Shown: positions 16,514 through 26,221 of the stretch, in pieces | How the letters are laid out: each line of letters opens with the position of its first letter | Numbering within the stretch: position 1 is the stretch's first letter | NCBI GenBank assembly: GCA_049975365.1 | Contig: JBNGDS010000002.1 | Location: forward strand, 1 to 64,000 | Origin: DSBG01 sp049975365 | Lineage (GTDB): Bacteria; Desulfobacterota; Desulfomonilia; UBA1062 | Reading direction: 5' to 3' | DNA length: 64,000 nt | Notes under the pieces: model-generated | Database searches by the model: none | What the model was told of the DNA's origin: nothing | What the model saw: only the letters and a program-made list of their open reading frames with translations | Translations under genes and position numbers: made by a program

Positions 16514-19500
16514 ATGTGGCAGGCAAAGACCTGTATGCGATCATCCTCACGAATACTCCTCATCATAGCCGGATGTGTCACACTGGGTGCACTCGTACTG
16601 CTCCTGGTCTTTTACACCTGCGTGCTGAGATGTCCCGAGACCATTACCAGATCAGTCGAGAACAGGATGGAACAGGATCTCGGAGCGGAGGTCGTCATCG
16701 CTCACATGAGCCTGGACATCTTCACGGGTCCCCGAGCGGTGCTCAGCGGGATACAGATCGGCTCTCAGGAGGATCTTTTTCTTTCAGCCGAGTCCGTCGA
16801 GGCATACCTGTCTCCCTGGAGACTGATCTTCGGAAAGGTGGCTATCCGCTCCGCTGTGGTGAAAAACCCATCCGGCGTCATCAGGGTGGAGAACCTCCCT
16901 CTCCCTGGGGCGCACGGGGATATGGGCGGTCTCCCTGCCCTCACCGTCGAGGGTGGTTCACTGAGAATCCTGTTCGGGCAGACAGAGCTCGACCTCAGCA
17001 GGATCAACGGCAGTCTTTCCAGGCGCAAAGCCGACCTCAGGATGGAAGCACTCGGCTCCCAGATCAAGCTGTCCGCCGTGTATCCAAGTCCTTCGACCAT
17101 CACCCTGGAAACAACAGGCCTCGACCTGGGAATGCTCAGAAGCGACGTGGCGGGGACGGCGGATCTCACGGCGGTCCTGAATTTCGACGGCACGACCATG
17201 CGCTCAAAACTGGACGCCCGCGTATCCTCCCTCAAGGTCCCCTGGCATGAAACACGTCTCGATGAGACGAGCGTGCGCATCCGTGCCACAGGTGCACCCG
17301 ATGCCGTGACACTGGAGGAGATATCCCTGAAAACCCCCCTGGTGGAATTTCACGGAACCGGGAATGTGAACGGCCTGGAGACAGCATCGGGACGGGGAGA
17401 TGCCCGGCTGACCCTTGATCTTACCTCAACCGTGTTTGACTACGAGCAGGTGGTGAATTTCCTGCCCGTGGAATCCTTCCCGGAATGGCTTAGAATACTC
17501 CTCACCACCCAGATCCGCGACGGGACATCTCGATTCTCAAAGGTGCACTACGATGGGACGATCACGGACCTTCTCAGGGGGGAGACCTTTTTCAGAAACC
17601 TCTCAGTGGTCCAGGATCTCATGAACCAGAGCTTCTCCGCGGGATATTCCGCCGACAGGATCACTGCGATCACGGGATCGGTGCTCTACGGTCCCGAGGA
17701 TATCGAGTTCCACAACCTCACGGGTACGATGGGGGAATCATCCCTGGACAGGGTGAACATCCTGTTTGGCGATGTCCTCTCGGAAGCGATGCGTGTCGGC
17801 GTGGATGTCGATCTCGACATGGATGCAGAGGATTTCATCCCTGCATGGAGGGCTGCACTGGTCCCTGAGACTGTCTATGCCCTGCTGAACCCTGTGGGCA
17901 CTATGACAGAAGGCAGGGTGCGGGCTCAGGTGAGCACGTACTCTGACAGTGCATCCGACGCCCCGGTCCAGCTCCGCGGCATCATCACGCTCGATGGGTG
18001 CTCATACACGTGGGGTACTCACTCGGTGACCTCCCACTCCGGATCGATCACCGCAGAGGAATACACCTCTCCGGTTCAGGCGGTCTTTTCAGGGATCGTG
18101 GACGGCACCAGGATCGATGAACTTGCACTCACCCTGGAAAAACCCTTTGATGAAAACGTGTACCGGTTTACCCTGAAGACGGCGGAGCCTCCAGAGATAG
18201 CGGGAGTGAAGCTCGACACGCCCTCACGGGCCACCATTACCGGCTCGGGCACCGGGCCTCGCATACAGGGGACGGTTGAGATATCTTCCCAGGGCTTTAC
18301 CATGATGGGGACGCACTACATCTCCCTTGCCACACCTCTGGAGGCAGCAGGGAAGATAGCGATTGCTCTGGAGCCTTCCCCTGAAGTGAGCATCTCAGAT
18401 CTGGGGGTACGTCTTGCATCGAGCAGGGTGAACGTTTCCGCCCGGGTCACTGAACATGCAGGAACAGCGCGCGTCACGGGGGTGCTCCGCCTCGAGGAAT
18501 TGGCTGCCGAAATCAGCGCGACCCCCCAGAAGCTGCACGGCATTCTAAGGGGGGATATGTCGTTGTCCTGGGGTGATACACGTTCTCTCTCCGGGGATGT
18601 TGTCTTTGACGATGTCGCGTTGTACTACCAGGAGAACCCCGTTACCATGAATGGCTCCCTGGCGCTGAAAAACACCACGGCAACCACTAACGAGTTCGTG
18701 GTCATGCTCGGTGACATGAGAACGACGCTGGCCGGGTCGCTCCTGATCTCAGATATACCTCGCTTCCGGGGAACCATGAAGATCGATGGCCTTGCCATCA
18801 CCTCGGAGAGGGGGCTGAACTCATCGAATTTCTTCAAAAAAATCGATGCAGACGCTTCGCTGACCCTTACACATCTCGACCTCTACGGGATTCCGGTGGA
18901 AACCGCCAGCGCCCGGGCTGAACTCAGCCAGGGCGTGCTCACGCTGTCCCAGATGCATCTGGACGGAGTCTCGGGAACAGCCAAGGGATCTGTCCGCCTC
19001 AATCTGGAGGGCGAGTCCAGTTATGACATGGTCATTTCACTGAAAAATGCCAACATGCGCAGGTTCCTGAACGCCTTGTCCCCCGGGCAGGACTGGATCA
19101 CCGGAGACATGAATCTCGACGGGCACCTCTGGGGGGAAACCGGCTCGATCAACGGATCTCTCACCATGACGGCCCGGGACGGAAAGATCAGGAGGTATGC
19201 GCTGTTCAACAGCATCTTCACGGTGCTGAATGTCTACAGGATCGTGCAGACCGGGGATCTCGAGCTCACCAGCAGGAATTTTCCCTACAACTTCATGTCC
19301 TCGACATTTAGCATCTCCGATGGGCTTGTCACGTTCGACGATTTCTACATCGACAGCAATTCCCTCCAGATTTCGGCGGTGGGAGACTACTCCCTGAAAG
19401 ACAAACGGATCGATGCGACTCTGGGTATTCAGCCCCTTGAAAGCATCGACAAGACCATCAGCATCATCCCGCTGCTCGGCTGGGTACTCACCGGTGACGA

Positions 19501-19678
19501 CGAGAAGCTCATCGTGGTCTTCCTGAAGGTGAAGGGGGATATCGATGACCCCTCCGTCAGGCTAGAGCCTCTCAAGACGTTTGAACGACCCCTCGTTTCA
19601 ACCCTCCTGCGCGCCCTCAAGCTCTCCACGGATATCCTCAACAAGTCTCAGCAGTTCATCCCTGGAAAAAAGAACTGA
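16514..19678 (+). CDS. AsmA-like inner-membrane/periplasmic protein
   Basis: 1054 residues. After a short basic N-terminus, one membrane anchor (SSSRILLIIAGCVTLGALVLLLVFYTCVL) is followed by about 1000 periplasmic residues of repeated beta strands, and the C-terminal part (GSLTMTARDGKIRRYALFNSIFTVLNVYRI ... DGLVTFDDFYIDSNSLQISAVGDYSLKDKRID) matches the AsmA/YhdP C-terminal region. Large AsmA-like proteins bridge inner and outer membranes and are linked to phospholipid transport in E. coli; here that is inference. An ATG at 16535 is an alternative start. The last 23 bp overlap the 3' end of hflX on the other strand. Confidence 0.8.
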   Translation: MWQAKTCMRSSSRILLIIAGCVTLGALVLLLVFYTCVLRCPETITRSVENRMEQDLGAEVVIAHMSLDIFTGPRAVLSGIQIGSQEDLFLSAESVEAYLSPWRLIFGKVAIRSAVVKNPSGVIRVENLPLPGAHGDMGGLPALTVEGGSLRILFGQTELDLSRINGSLSRRKADLRMEALGSQIKLSAVYPSPSTITLETTGLDLGMLRSDVAGTADLTAVLNFDGTTMRSKLDARVSSLKVPWHETRLDETSVRIRATGAPDAVTLEEISLKTPLVEFHGTGNVNGLETASGRGDARLTLDLTSTVFDYEQVVNFLPVESFPEWLRILLTTQIRDGTSRFSKVHYDGTITDLLRGETFFRNLSVVQDLMNQSFSAGYSADRITAITGSVLYGPEDIEFHNLTGTMGESSLDRVNILFGDVLSEAMRVGVDVDLDMDAEDFIPAWRAALVPETVYALLNPVGTMTEGRVRAQVSTYSDSASDAPVQLRGIITLDGCSYTWGTHSVTSHSGSITAEEYTSPVQAVFSGIVDGTRIDELALTLEKPFDENVYRFTLKTAEPPEIAGVKLDTPSRATITGSGTGPRIQGTVEISSQGFTMMGTHYISLATPLEAAGKIAIALEPSPEVSISDLGVRLASSRVNVSARVTEHAGTARVTGVLRLEELAAEISATPQKLHGILRGDMSLSWGDTRSLSGDVVFDDVALYYQENPVTMNGSLALKNTTATTNEFVVMLGDMRTTLAGSLLISDIPRFRGTMKIDGLAITSERGLNSSNFFKKIDADASLTLTHLDLYGIPVETASARAELSQGVLTLSQMHLDGVSGTAKGSVRLNLEGESSYDMVISLKNANMRRFLNALSPGQDWITGDMNLDGHLWGETGSINGSLTMTARDGKIRRYALFNSIFTVLNVYRIVQTGDLELTSRNFPYNFMSSTFSISDGLVTFDDFYIDSNSLQISAVGDYSLKDKRIDATLGIQPLESIDKTISIIPLLGWVLTGDDEKLIVVFLKVKGDIDDPSVRLEPLKTFERPLVSTLLRALKLSTDILNKSQQFIPGKKN

Positions 19679-21314
19679 CGCCGCCGTTGGCCTCGTCGAG
19701 GAAAAACGCCTGCATCCGCTCGATGAGCGGGATGAGGCTGTTCCTGTCGAGTGCAGATACCACGACCCCGTTGTAGCGATGAGCCATACTCTCTGCGAGG
19801 TCTTGACCGCATGCGTCGGCCTTGTTGAAGACCTTGAGCCTGGGTTTCTCCTGGAGATCCAGACCCTTGAGGATTTCATCGACCGCCTGCATCCGGTATT
19901 CCATATGGGGATCCGTGAGGTCGATGATCTCCAGGAGCAGGCGTGCGTCGGAAAGCTCTTCCAACGTCGCCATGAACGCTGCCTTGAGATCATCCGGCAG
20001 GTCCCTGATGAACCCCACGGTATCGGTGATGATCACCTCGAACTCCCTCGGGAATCTGAGGCGCTTGCTGGACGGGTCAAGGGTCGCAAAGGGCATGTCC
20101 GCGGTGAACACCCTGCTCCTGGTCAGGCTGTTGAGCAGGGTCGACTTCCCGGTGTTCGTGTAGCCGATGATGGAGATGACAGGGATCTCGTACCTGTTTC
20201 TCCGTGTCCTGGTGAGCCTTCGCTTCCTCCCGATCTGCGCGGTCTCCCTCTCGAGCCGCTCGATGCGCTCTTTTGCGCGCCTTCTATCGATCTCGAGCTT
20301 CGTTTCTCCAGGCCCCCTCGTCCCAATACCCCCCGCAAGCCTGGACAGTGCCGGGTTCTTTCCTACCAGGCGAGACATGTTATATTTAAGCTGTGCCAGT
20401 TCGACCTGGATCTTCCCCTCCTTGGTGCGTGCCCTCCGGGCAAAGATATCAAGGATGAGCTGTGTCCGGTCTATGACCCGCATGTCCACGAGGCTCGATA
20501 TGGAGCGTGCCTGGGACGGGGTGAGTTCGTGGTCGAAGACGAGAAGGTTTGCATCCATGGCAAGGGCCGTGATGTAGATGTCCGAGAGTTTTCCCTTGCC
20601 GACGACATACTTGGGGTCTGGCTTGGGCCTCTTCTGAACCACGGTATCCAGCACCGTGATTCCGGCAGCGGCTGCCAGCGACTGGAATTCCTGGGTATCG
20701 ATCCTGGTATTCTCGTCGATGGATGGCCGAACAACGACCAGAATCGCCCTGTCTTCACCAGCACTCGGGCTCAGCGAGGTCTGGGTCTTGGTGATCTCGT
20801 CCTCCAGTTCGTGGATGAACGCATCGAAGGGGAGCGCGATCATGTAGGTTGGAACGGGTTCGAGCACCTTCCACAGCATTGCTCCGTCACTGGTGGGCAG
20901 GAGATGGGCACCGTGGGCCAGCCCCGGGTTTCCGTTCTCGCGGACCGTGATGGCGTACACCATATCGAGCCTGAGTTTTGCCAGGTCCGTGAGATCTTCA
21001 AAGGTGAGCCCGTCTTCCCCGAGATGGGTGTGGATAAGCCTCAGACCCTGGAGCCGGCCGGGGTGAATTCGTCTGCGGTTGAGTTCTGGAATGGGGATCG
21101 ATCCGGCTGATCCGGCTATCACGTATTCGATCACGCCGCCGCGGTCAATGAGCACCCCGATCTGGATGCCGGCAGTGCGTGATATCCGGGTGAGTTCCGT
21201 GCAGAAATCATGTGTGAAAGGAATATCGGGAGGAAGCTTTCTCCTGTAGAGCCGCTCAACGGCGCGTAGTGTTGATGCCTTGAGACCCTTGGTATGTCCG
21301 TATACTTTCTGTAT
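19656..21314 (-). CDS. hflX: ribosome-associated GTPase HflX with apparent AUA start codon
   Basis: 552 residues if read from AUA at 21314. HflX binds and splits stalled 70S ribosomes. Seen: glycine-rich GGIGTRGPGETKLEIDRRR, G1 GYTNTGKST, G2/G3 FATLDPSSKRL and DTVGFIRDLP, G4 NKAD. The first canonical start in frame is GTG at 21155, but the 53 codons before it encode the conserved N-terminus (GHTKGLKASTLRAVERLYRR ... IGVLIDRGG) found in long HflX proteins. The only plausible initiator is ATA, 7 nt after an ideal GGAGG; the in-frame TGA of the upstream gene is 7 codons before it. A base error in the read would be the simple alternative. Confidence 0.85.
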   Translation of the reverse strand: MQKVYGHTKGLKASTLRAVERLYRRKLPPDIPFTHDFCTELTRISRTAGIQIGVLIDRGGVIEYVIAGSAGSIPIPELNRRRIHPGRLQGLRLIHTHLGEDGLTFEDLTDLAKLRLDMVYAITVRENGNPGLAHGAHLLPTSDGAMLWKVLEPVPTYMIALPFDAFIHELEDEITKTQTSLSPSAGEDRAILVVVRPSIDENTRIDTQEFQSLAAAAGITVLDTVVQKRPKPDPKYVVGKGKLSDIYITALAMDANLLVFDHELTPSQARSISSLVDMRVIDRTQLILDIFARRARTKEGKIQVELAQLKYNMSRLVGKNPALSRLAGGIGTRGPGETKLEIDRRRAKERIERLERETAQIGRKRRLTRTRRNRYEIPVISIIGYTNTGKSTLLNSLTRSRVFTADMPFATLDPSSKRLRFPREFEVIITDTVGFIRDLPDDLKAAFMATLEELSDARLLLEIIDLTDPHMEYRMQAVDEILKGLDLQEKPRLKVFNKADACGQDLAESMAHRYNGVVVSALDRNSLIPLIERMQAFFLDEANGGVSSFFQG

Positions 21315-21332
21315 GGAGAGTCCTCCTTGCCC

Positions 21333-21845
21333 TCAGATTTTTTCAATCAAGGAAGAGTGCATGACGACCTTGGCACGGTTGTTCACCATGTCCACCAGGA
21401 TACGGACACGTCCCTCGTCAGAACCCCATGCCTCGAAGATCCCGTAGAGATCCCTCAGCGGACCCGATTTAATGCGCACCACGTCACCTGGCGAGAACTC
21501 AACCGGTTTCTTGATCACTCCTGATCCTTCATCCTCCAGGGAGTGGAGCCCGACGATGAATTCCTCCTCAATGGGCACCGGCTGGTAGTTGTCCAGCAGG
21601 ATTCTCCTGACTCCCCTGCACCAGCGAATCTTGTGAAGCTCTTCCTCTACGGGAACGACCCGTACGAACAGATAATTGGGAAACAGGGGATACTTCTTCA
21701 GCGTCTTCTTCCGCGCATGGAACACGTACTTCTCCATGAAGGGCTGGTAAGTCTGCACACCCTGCTGAGAGAGGACCAGGCACGCCAGGGAGTCCTCCTT
21801 GGGGTTTGTCTGGATCACGAACCACTGTTTTACGCTGTCATCCAC
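21333..21845 (-). CDS. NusG-like specialised antitermination factor (RfaH/UpxY type)
   Basis: 170 residues from GTG at 21845, beginning DDSVKQWFVIQTNPKEDSLA. An NGN domain (QPFMEKYVFHARKKTLKKYPLFPNYLFVRV) precedes a KOW domain (FSPGDVVRIKSGPLRDLYGIFEAW), the NusG/RfaH plan. Such paralogs ride RNA polymerase and prevent termination in specific long operons; no target operon or ops site is seen here. A GTG at 21869 would extend the frame, but a near-consensus promoter lies across that stretch, so 21845 is preferred and the mRNA would be leaderless. It is followed 18 nt later by hflX in the same frame, suggesting coupled translation. Confidence 0.8.
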   Translation of the reverse strand: MDDSVKQWFVIQTNPKEDSLACLVLSQQGVQTYQPFMEKYVFHARKKTLKKYPLFPNYLFVRVVPVEEELHKIRWCRGVRRILLDNYQPVPIEEEFIVGLHSLEDEGSGVIKKPVEFSPGDVVRIKSGPLRDLYGIFEAWGSDEGRVRILVDMVNNRAKVVMHSSLIEKI

Positions 21846-21853
21846 GGTCTCTC

Positions 21854-21882
21854 TGTATAGCGAAAACACGCGTCCGAGTCAA
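21854..21882 (-). promoter_or_regulatory. sigma-70 promoter of nusG-like-hflX, leaderless geometry
   Basis: TTGACT, 17 nt, TATACA on the minus strand, near consensus. The -10 ends 8 nt before the GTG at 21845; start predicted 1-2 nt before the codon. Confidence 0.7.
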
Positions 21883-21917
21883 TCGGTGCAGGACGGAACG
21901 GGCAGCTCGAGGGGGAT

Positions 21918-22955
21918 TCACTGCTGAACCGCGACAAATGTCGAGGCGCGCTCTATGGACACGCCCTCTTGCTTGAGCCTGGGGAGTTCCTTCGTGAGCA
22001 CCTCGATGGTGGTCGGATACGGGTGACAGATGCCGATGGCGCTGGAATAGAGCCTGGCGATGGAGACCAGCTTTTTGAGCTGGGATCTGATATAGACATA
22101 GTCCTGCTCATTGTCCAGAAATACGTCCCGTGAAGTGAAGGGGATGTCGACCTGTGCGGCCAGCTCGCTGCAGATGGACCTTCCCGTAGTGAGGCTGTCG
22201 ATGAAAAAGAGATTCCGCTTCTTGAGTTCCTGATAGACAGCCCCCATGATGACCTCGTCCTGGGTAACGACAGACCCCATGTGATTGTTTGCGCCAACCA
22301 CATAGGGAACCGCCTTCAAATTCCCGACAACGATAGTCCCCACCTCTTCAGGGGTCATGCCCTTGAATACCGCCCCCGGTCCCGGATCCTTTCCGTTCCC
22401 CTCCATGGGAAGGTGGAGGAGAATCTCCCTGTCCCGGGAGTGAAGATACTTGGCAATCTTCTTTGAATGAGGCTGCTTGGGCAGTATTGAAAAGGTGAGG
22501 TCCGCGTCGATCGAACACAGCTGCCTGGCCACGTTGACATCCAATCCCAGGTCATCGACGATGATGGCGATCCGGGCGAGTTTCTCGTGTGGCTTCCGGA
22601 TAATGATCTCCCACGGGTTGCCGTGAAGGTACAGCTCGACACGGGAAGGATCGTGAATCTTGATTCTTGCCTGCTCCCCGAGCGGGCCGAAGGCTTCCAG
22701 GATCTCGATCTCCGAGAATTCCGCATAGGTCTCCACCTCGACGGTCCTCTCGGTGATGCGTGCCTGATCCTTTGCAATGCCCAGGTCGAAAAGGCACCCC
22801 TTGACAAGTGTCTCTTCAGACACGATCCCCTCCTGGACAGGCTGTGCGGAGGGCTTGCGTTCGTGAAAAACCTTTCCCACGAGCAGTGCCGCAACGAGGA
22901 CAGCAAGGATACCACTCGTGAGGAAGAGGATCGTTCTGGTGCGTGTATACCTCAT
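21918..22955 (-). CDS. divergent polysaccharide deacetylase (YibQ-like)
   Basis: 345 residues from ATG 22955, which overlaps the ctpA stop by 4 bp (ATGA). A single N-terminal membrane anchor (TRTILFLTSGILAVLVAALLVGKVF) leads to a periplasmic domain. Seen: RIAIIVDDLGLD (first motif of the divergent deacetylase family), LTFSILPKQPHSKKIA, REILLHLPMEG, GANNHMGSVVT and GICHPYPTTIEVL. In E. coli yibQ is the neighbour of envC, and here it also closes an ftsE-ftsX-envC-ctpA run. The substrate is not established for the family; a role in cell-wall turnover is inferred from context. Confidence 0.82.
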   Translation of the reverse strand: MRYTRTRTILFLTSGILAVLVAALLVGKVFHERKPSAQPVQEGIVSEETLVKGCLFDLGIAKDQARITERTVEVETYAEFSEIEILEAFGPLGEQARIKIHDPSRVELYLHGNPWEIIIRKPHEKLARIAIIVDDLGLDVNVARQLCSIDADLTFSILPKQPHSKKIAKYLHSRDREILLHLPMEGNGKDPGPGAVFKGMTPEEVGTIVVGNLKAVPYVVGANNHMGSVVTQDEVIMGAVYQELKKRNLFFIDSLTTGRSICSELAAQVDIPFTSRDVFLDNEQDYVYIRSQLKKLVSIARLYSSAIGICHPYPTTIEVLTKELPRLKQEGVSIERASTFVAVQQ

Positions 22956-24238
22956 GCCGCCTGTTTCACCCGGTGGAACACCTCCCATGACTTGAGCAGA
23001 TCCAGACCATACTTGAGCTGGGTGTCTTTCTCCAGGAGTTCGTTTTCTGATGCGTCCGCCGGTTCCTGCATCTGTTCACCCTCCGGTTCGAGATGGAATT
23101 TGAGATCCTTCTCCCGGATGAATGTCTGCATGGGAGTTTCTTCCTTGGACGTGAGGGTCTGCTCTATCCATATGTCGGGGGAGATGCCAGTCGCCTGGAT
23201 GGATCTCCCGAGGGGAGTATAGTACCGTGCCACGGTGATCTTCAGGGCCGAACCGTCACTCAAGGGGCGAATGGTCTGAACGGATGCCTTTCCGAAGCTC
23301 TTCACCCCGACGACGACTGCCCGCCTGTTGTCCTGAAGCGCCCCGGAGACTATTTCAGCAGCACTCGCGGTCCCTCCGTTGATGAGAACGACCATGGGGA
23401 AGTCTGTAAAGCTCCCGTCCGTGTGGGCGAAGTATTCGGTTCTCTCCTCCTCTGTCCTGCCGTCGGTGTAGACGATCTTCCCCTCGTCCAGGAAGAGATC
23501 GCTCACCTCGATGGCCTGTTCCAGCAGGCCGCCGGGATTGTAGCGGAGATCAAGAACGAGCCCCTTGATCTTGCCCATGTCACTGAGCGTATCCTTGACA
23601 GCTTCCGCGGTGTCTACCTGGAAATTTCGGACCTTGATGTACCCGTACCCCGGCTCGAGCATCTGCGACTTCACGCTTTCGATGTGGATGATCGCCCTGG
23701 TAATGGTCACATCAAAGGGCTTTTCAGCGGATTCCCTCATGATGGTGATGGTCACCTCAGAGCCCTTGGGCCCTCTGAGGAGCTTGACCGCCTCCTCCAG
23801 CGTCATGTCCGCGGTGGTCGTATCGTTGATCTTGATAATCCGGTCACCCGGGAGGATGCCCGCCTTGAAGGCAGGAGTCCCCTCGATGGGAGTGATGACG
23901 GTCAGGAACCCGTCCCGTATGCCAATCTCGATCCCGAGCCCACCGAACGAGCCGGTGGTGCTGATCTGCATCTCTTTATAATCCTCCTTGCTCAGATACG
24001 TGGAATGTGGATCCAGGGCCGTGGTCATCCCTTTGATCGCCCCATCGATGAGGGTATCGGAAGGGATGTCCTCCACATAGTTCTTCTGGATGATATCGAG
24101 GCAGTCGATAAACTTCTGGAGTTCCGGGTATATGCTCGATGTGTCCGCCGTGAGCACCTTGGTGTAATTCAGAGATACGATCGCGATGAAAAACACGGTG
24201 ACCCCTAGTGCCGTCATGTATGTCCTGCGTTTGTTCAT
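22952..24238 (-). CDS. ctpA: S41 carboxy-terminal processing protease (CtpA/Prc type)
   Basis: 428 residues with an N-terminal signal anchor (MTALGVTVFFIAIVSLNYTKVL). A PDZ domain (GIEIGIRDGFLTVITPIEGTPAFKAGILPGDRIIKIND) precedes the S41 core: YIKVRNFQVDT, LVLDLRYNPGGLLEQAIEV, and the catalytic Ser in GGTASAAEIVSGALQ with the Lys in VGVKSFGKAS. These periplasmic proteases trim C-termini, including murein hydrolases. It starts 74 bp after envC with GAGGGACCA upstream, and overlaps yibQ by 4 bp. The operon position suggests that it acts on septal wall enzymes (inference). Length is usual. Confidence 0.92.
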   Translation of the reverse strand: MNKRRTYMTALGVTVFFIAIVSLNYTKVLTADTSSIYPELQKFIDCLDIIQKNYVEDIPSDTLIDGAIKGMTTALDPHSTYLSKEDYKEMQISTTGSFGGLGIEIGIRDGFLTVITPIEGTPAFKAGILPGDRIIKINDTTTADMTLEEAVKLLRGPKGSEVTITIMRESAEKPFDVTITRAIIHIESVKSQMLEPGYGYIKVRNFQVDTAEAVKDTLSDMGKIKGLVLDLRYNPGGLLEQAIEVSDLFLDEGKIVYTDGRTEEERTEYFAHTDGSFTDFPMVVLINGGTASAAEIVSGALQDNRRAVVVGVKSFGKASVQTIRPLSDGSALKITVARYYTPLGRSIQATGISPDIWIEQTLTSKEETPMQTFIREKDLKFHLEPEGEQMQEPADASENELLEKDTQLKYGLDLLKSWEVFHRVKQAA

Positions 24239-24312
24239 TGGTCCCTCAAATGAGTCTGTATGGATATTCTTATCGTTCTATAGCACAGATAACCTTACAG
24301 ATGAAACTGCAA

Positions 24313-25362
24313 CTATTCCTGAAGGAGCCACATTCCGGGGTCCTGTGGCTTGTCGTGGAAACGGATTTCGAAGTGCAGCATGGGCGAGGTGACATCTCCC
24401 GTCTGACCGACCACTCCAATGACCTCCCCATCTCCCACGTCCTGGCCCGGGGACCTGAGGGCCTCCTGGAGATGCCCGTACACGGAATAATACCCTTCCC
24501 CATGATCGAGGATCATGGTGTTCCCAAACTTGTTGATCCAGTTGTAGAAGACGACCTTCCCCTTGTAGACACTCAGTACCGGTGAACCTTCGGCTACCTG
24601 GATGTCGATCCCGTTGGAGATCTGGGCAAACCCGTTTTCCGTGTATCTGCCGAAGCCCCTGAGAACCGTGCCATTGACAGGCCAAGGAAGGGCACCCTTC
24701 TTCAAGAAGATTCCGGTAGTCCGTTCCATGCTGCGTTCCTTGAGCCTTTCCAGAAGCTTCTTCATCTCTTCAGAATATGTCCGCGATTCCCGGCTCAGGG
24801 AAGCGAGGATTCGTTCTTTTTTCTCCCGCTGGGCATGATGTGAGTAGATTTTCGCCTCGAGATCCTTGAGGCTCTGCTTGTGGGTTTTCATCGCGCGGTC
24901 AAGGCGGTCTTTCGCCTCCAGGAGTTGGGTTTCAATCTCCCTGACCTTCTCCAGTTCACCGAGATTGTACCTCATGATGGCGTGAACGTATCCCGAGTAC
25001 TCTGAACGGGAGAGCGTGATGTTCACCATATCGATGAATGCCCCCTTGTACAGGCCGACCCATATCTCATTCATGCGCTGACGCGAGTGTGCGAGCCTTT
25101 CCTGGAGATCTTCGATTTTTTTCTCATAGGCGCGAATATCGGTGGTGGTCCGTTCTATCTCGACCCTCACTTTCCTGATCTCGTGCTGGAGAGATGAAAT
25201 CTTCCTGTCTATGGCCTGTACCGCCTTCTCCTCCGCAGAGCGTTTTGATTCCACGGCCTGAATCTTTGCTTCGAGATCCTTGACCAGCGTGGAATCATCG
25301 GCCCACGCCGCAAACACGGGAAGGAGGCTGATGACCATGACATTCCGGATGACCCTACGCAT
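24313..25362 (-). CDS. envC: EnvC-like LytM-domain murein hydrolase activator
   Basis: 349 residues: signal peptide (VMVISLLPVFAAWA), a long coiled coil (about 25-220) and a C-terminal LytM/M23 domain. The zinc site is degenerate: the first ligand of HxGxD is Ser249 (SNGIDI) and the HLH motif reads M328-L-H330. Loss of zinc ligands is characteristic of EnvC, which activates amidases instead of cutting wall itself; its coiled coil binds the FtsX periplasmic loop. The gene overlaps ftsX by 8 bp in an ftsE-ftsX-envC order, strong support for that role at the division septum. Confidence 0.9.
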   Translation of the reverse strand: MRRVIRNVMVISLLPVFAAWADDSTLVKDLEAKIQAVESKRSAEEKAVQAIDRKISSLQHEIRKVRVEIERTTTDIRAYEKKIEDLQERLAHSRQRMNEIWVGLYKGAFIDMVNITLSRSEYSGYVHAIMRYNLGELEKVREIETQLLEAKDRLDRAMKTHKQSLKDLEAKIYSHHAQREKKERILASLSRESRTYSEEMKKLLERLKERSMERTTGIFLKKGALPWPVNGTVLRGFGRYTENGFAQISNGIDIQVAEGSPVLSVYKGKVVFYNWINKFGNTMILDHGEGYYSVYGHLQEALRSPGQDVGDGEVIGVVGQTGDVTSPMLHFEIRFHDKPQDPGMWLLQE

Positions 25363-26221
25363 AGATGCTCCTGCGCACTGCGAGAACAGCCCCGGTCAGG
25401 CTGCACAAAGAGGCGAAACAGACAACCGCGATGACATGAAACGCCGAGAGTGCCGGAATCAGCTCCGTGCTGAGGGGGAACCGTGTGTGCAGTGAGGAAA
25501 TGCACAGCCATACCGTTCCCAGGGCTAGTGCAGATCCTATCAGTGCGTGCATCCCGGCCTCGAGGAGGTACGGTGTGTAGAGATAGCTGAACCCGGCCCC
25601 CAAAATCGTGAGCACCTCGATCTCCCGGTGCCTGGAGACGATCCCCACCCGGATGGAGAGGAAGATCACCAGGCTCAGGCATGTGATGACCACACAGGCG
25701 GTCAAGCCCCCGAAAAAGAAGATGGTCCGGTATGCCCCTGCAATAGAACCCAGAATGCCGCTGTGAAAGTGAACATCACTGATTCCGGGGATCTCCTTGA
25801 CCCGGGTTGCAATCCGGTCAATCTCCCCTTCGACCTGCGGTTTGACTCTGATCTCCAGGGCATTGGGCAGTATTGACGCCTCCACGTCATCGGTCAGCGG
25901 ACTTCCGGTCCCCAGCCATTCACGAATCCTCTGCAGTCCTTCTTCCCGGGGAATATACGTGACCTTCGTAATCTCAGGCATGCCACTGATCGTCTGCCCG
26001 ATATGGACACCTTCTTCCGGTTCCACTGAATCAGCGAGATACGCGACCATGGAACCCGTGGTCCCTGGAAGGAGGGTCGTCCTTCTGGCAATGTCCATCG
26101 CATAGATCACCAGCAGGAGCTGGGTAAGGGCGAACCAGCATGCAATGAGGGTGAGCATGCTCCCCCATGGCCGCAGCGAGAGGCCTCTGCCGATCAGAGA
26201 GAAGGTATGCATGATCCTCAT
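25355..26221 (-). CDS. ftsX: cell division ABC transporter permease FtsX
   Basis: 288 residues with the FtsX layout: an N-terminal helix (SMLTLIACWFALTQLLLVIYAM), a periplasmic domain of about 110 residues (TKVTYIPREEGLQRIREWLG ... VKEIPGISDVHFHSG), then three more helices (GLTACVVITCLSLVIFLSI; LLEAGMHALIGSALALGTVWL; VIAVVCFASLCSLTGAVLAVR). FtsX does not transport; it relays FtsE ATPase activity to EnvC and so to amidases. It overlaps ftsE by 4 bp and envC by 8 bp. Confidence 0.93.
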   Translation of the reverse strand: MRIMHTFSLIGRGLSLRPWGSMLTLIACWFALTQLLLVIYAMDIARRTTLLPGTTGSMVAYLADSVEPEEGVHIGQTISGMPEITKVTYIPREEGLQRIREWLGTGSPLTDDVEASILPNALEIRVKPQVEGEIDRIATRVKEIPGISDVHFHSGILGSIAGAYRTIFFFGGLTACVVITCLSLVIFLSIRVGIVSRHREIEVLTILGAGFSYLYTPYLLEAGMHALIGSALALGTVWLCISSLHTRFPLSTELIPALSAFHVIAVVCFASLCSLTGAVLAVRRSIYA

